NCBI GenBank assembly: GCA_937897265.1
Contig: CALCPT010000184.1
Coordinates: forward strand, 1-9,582
DNA: 9,582 nucleotides
Origin: an uncultured Alcaligenaceae bacterium
GTDB taxonomy: Bacteria > Pseudomonadota > Gammaproteobacteria > Burkholderiales > Burkholderiaceae_B
Direction of reading: 5' to 3'
Made by a program: the position numbers and the translations under genes. This document shows positions 8,512-9,582 of this stretch, in pieces (position 1 is the stretch's first letter; every line of letters starts with the position of its first letter). The notes below the pieces were generated by a model that had not been told where the DNA came from, did not search any database, and saw only the letters and a program-made list of their open reading frames with translations.

Positions 8512-8516
8512 AAGGG
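8512..8516 (+). promoter_or_regulatory. Shine-Dalgarno that decides the GTG start of the GcvH-like gene
   Basis: AAGGG sits 10 nt upstream of GTG at 8527. It supports initiation after the tRNA rather than at the in-frame ATG at 8395, from which the frame would run through the whole tRNA-Sec gene. Confidence 0.6.
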
Positions 8517-8526
8517 CGTCAATCGC

Positions 8527-8991
8527 GTGGCTGAGATTCGTGGGTGTGAGTTTCCGGATGACCTGATGTACGACGCTGAACTGAATGTTTGGTTTCGTGA
8601 CTCGGGTGGTGGGCAACTTGAGGCGGGTTTAACGGCCTTCGGGTTAGCGTTGGTGGGCGACCTGTACATGTTTAACCCTCGGCCGGTTGGGCGCGAGATC
8701 GAGGCAAACAAAGCCTTCGCCCTAGTCGAGGTCGCAAAAACCGTCTTGTCCGTACGTACACCCTTTGCCTGTGTCGTTGCCGAGATCAATACGCCGCTTG
8801 AGACGACACCGTTTAAAGTGAATCGAAGCCCCTATATGAATTGGTTGGTGCGCCTTGAGCCCGATGATTCAACCGAGGCACGAAGCCTGTTGCTGAGCGG
8901 CAATGAGGTCGCTGTGCGTGCAAACGAGTTGATGGATTTGCATGGGATCACCTCGCTGGCTGACTTCAAACGTTCCTTGGGTTCAGCATGA
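8527..8991 (+). CDS. GcvH-like lipoyl-carrier protein
   Basis: 154-residue protein (GTG start) with a biotinyl/lipoyl-carrier fold resembling glycine cleavage H protein. FPDDLMYDAELNVWF matches the GcvH N-terminal strand region. ALVGDLYMFNPRPVG corresponds to the LGDxVxVxLPxxG region of GcvH. ALVEVAKTVLSVRTP holds the lipoyl-lysine site (E68-x-x-K71), and FKVNRSPYMNWLVRLEPDD matches the VNxxPYGxGWLxKIKPxD stretch. Glu three residues before the lysine is kept, so lipoylation is plausible. It diverges clearly from canonical GcvH: the usual ESVKAxSD is VEVAKTVLS, and the tail is longer. No gcvT or gcvP is nearby, so a role in glycine cleavage is doubtful. Its neighbour is a DsrE-like gene, which suggests a sulfur- or redox-linked lipoate carrier (LbpA-like). 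An alternative is a GcvH-L of another lipoyl-modification system. Confidence 0.8.
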   Translation: MAEIRGCEFPDDLMYDAELNVWFRDSGGGQLEAGLTAFGLALVGDLYMFNPRPVGREIEANKAFALVEVAKTVLSVRTPFACVVAEINTPLETTPFKVNRSPYMNWLVRLEPDDSTEARSLLLSGNEVAVRANELMDLHGITSLADFKRSLGSA

Positions 8992-9032
8992 GTCGGCCTT
9001 TGCGGTCTCGTCGTATGAACGTGCTGTCATGA
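8988..9032 (+). other. 14-codon mini-ORF overlapping the GcvH-like stop
   Basis: ATG at 8988 overlaps the TGA of the GcvH-like gene (ATGA). It reads MSRPLRSRRMNVLS and ends at TGA 9030-9032. It has no Shine-Dalgarno of its own. It may serve only for translational coupling or be a chance ORF; no function is claimed. Confidence 0.2.
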
Positions 9033-9073
9033 GTCGGCGACTCGAACTCGAACGCCTGGAGATGTCGTCATGA
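9029..9073 (+). other. Second 14-codon mini-ORF linking to the DsrE-like gene
   Basis: ATG at 9029 overlaps the stop of the first mini-ORF (ATGA). It reads MSRRLELERLEMSS, and its TGA (9071-9073) overlaps the ATG of the DsrE-like gene (9070-9072). It begins with the same CATGAGTCGGC sequence as the first mini-ORF, 41 nt further on. It may be a degenerate tandem copy; coding status is unproven. Confidence 0.2.
9058..9061 (+). promoter_or_regulatory. Shine-Dalgarno fixing the DsrE-like start
   Basis: GGAG lies 8 nt upstream of ATG 9070. No other ATG, GTG or TTG is available in that frame between the upstream stop TGA (9016-9018) and 9070, so the start is well constrained. Confidence 0.65.
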
Positions 9074-9582
9074 CCTCGCTGGTGCTGCAGTTGTGGCAAA
9101 GCCACGCCAACGTGCCTCAGTTGGCCGCGACCCCCTTCATGTTGGCAGCCTCGGCTGCGGCAATGGATTGGCCCGTTGAGATTCATGCCCTAGGTGCCAG
9201 TGTTGAGTTGTTTGTGCGCGATAACGCTGCCAGGCATCAGGCGGTCGCCCCTCTGAGTCGCCCTCTATCAGCTTATATCGAAGACGCGACCCGTTCGGGG
9301 GTAATAGTCTATCTGTGCAGCACTGCCATGCGCGATCGCGGCTTAGTGCCGGCCGACATGCTCGAGGGACTCAACCGCTGGCTCGAGCGCCTGCTCGACC
9401 TCATGAAAGACGAGATCCGCCGTCCCTACGAAGCCGATGCGGTGCAGCTGCGCGCGCAGCTGGCAGCCGAACTGGCAGCCCAGCAGCAGTCGGCGCGCGA
9501 GGCATTGCAGTCGCTTGAATCGAAGCTGGAACAAAACCAGCAGCAGACCATGACCCTTGAGCAGCAGAATGCCGCTCAAGCG
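9070..9582 (+). CDS. DsrE-like domain plus coiled coil, 3'-truncated by window edge
   Basis: Open frame of 171 codons without a stop to the right edge; the protein continues outside. Residues 1 to about 110 resemble the DsrE/DsrF sulfur-carrier fold: a hydrophobic first strand (SLVLQLW), an Ala-rich helix (MLAASAAAMDW), a strand (VEIHALGASVELFV), and the pattern VIVYLCSTAMRDRGL. In that pattern C83 occupies the place of the persulfide-carrying cysteine of DsrE-type proteins. From about residue 115 the sequence becomes helical and rich in Gln, Ala, Glu and Leu (LNRWLERLLDLMKDEIRRP, then QLRAQLAAEL and repeated QQQ blocks), a likely coiled coil. Simple DsrE proteins are about 110-150 residues, so this extension is unusual. 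GC content rises after about 9340. It is probably coupled to the GcvH-like gene through the mini-ORFs. The DsrE assignment is from pattern only; a signalling or structural role is possible. Confidence 0.65.
   Translation, partial: MTSLVLQLWQSHANVPQLAATPFMLAASAAAMDWPVEIHALGASVELFVRDNAARHQAVAPLSRPLSAYIEDATRSGVIVYLCSTAMRDRGLVPADMLEGLNRWLERLLDLMKDEIRRPYEADAVQLRAQLAAELAAQQQSAREALQSLESKLEQNQQQTMTLEQQNAAQA

Noticed and set aside
8395..8526. In-frame ATG at 8395 extending the GcvH-like protein to 198 residues
   Set aside because: The extension would translate the whole tRNA-Sec gene; GTG 8527 has a Shine-Dalgarno and matches the N-terminus of the GcvH family.
8407..9582. Genomic island inserted at selC (a known island target)
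   Set aside because: No integrase, no duplicated tRNA 3' end and no attachment-site repeat are visible in the window; the GC rise at the far right end alone is too weak.
1..9582. CRISPR arrays, insertion sequences, rRNA
   Set aside because: No regularly spaced repeats, transposase-like proteins, or rRNA segments were found on reading both strands.

Overview
The window reads as one dense, single-strand (+) block from a formate-oxidising proteobacterium. The protein sequences look closest to beta/gamma-proteobacterial families, and the moderate GC and codon choice make a Burkholderiales-type betaproteobacterium my best guess; this is inference from the sequence only.

Region 1 (1-3750) is a respiratory formate dehydrogenase operon of the FdnGHI/FdoGHI type. 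It holds the C-terminal part of the molybdopterin alpha subunit (cut by the left window edge), the complete four-cluster iron-sulfur beta subunit, and the complete di-haem cytochrome b gamma subunit. The genes are 11 nt apart and each has a strong Shine-Dalgarno sequence. A gap of 187 nt (3751-3937) follows, holding two tandem hairpins, the second a perfect 13-bp stem.

Region 2 (3938-8503) is a maturation and selenocysteine block: fdhE (formate dehydrogenase accessory protein), selA (selenocysteine synthase), selB (selenocysteine-specific elongation factor), then selC, the tRNA-Sec gene with anticodon UCA and an encoded CCA. selD is not in the window. The layout implies that the alpha subunit is a selenoprotein whose UGA codon and SECIS lie just left of the window: the same locus would encode the selenoenzyme, its accessory factor, and the tRNA, synthase and elongation factor that decode its UGA.

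Region 3 (8504-9582) is the least expected part. Starting 24 nt after the tRNA CCA is a GTG-initiated gene for a GcvH-like lipoyl-carrier protein that keeps the ExxK lipoylation motif. It is followed by two 14-codon mini-ORFs chained by ATGA overlaps, then a gene that runs off the right edge. That gene encodes a DsrE-like N-terminal domain with the conserved-type cysteine, followed by a Gln/Ala/Glu-rich predicted coiled coil. A GcvH-like carrier beside a DsrE-like protein recalls the lipoate/sulfur-carrier (sHdr-LbpA) type of system, but the gene order and the coiled-coil extension are not a textbook version of it. This is the most promising place to look for something undescribed.
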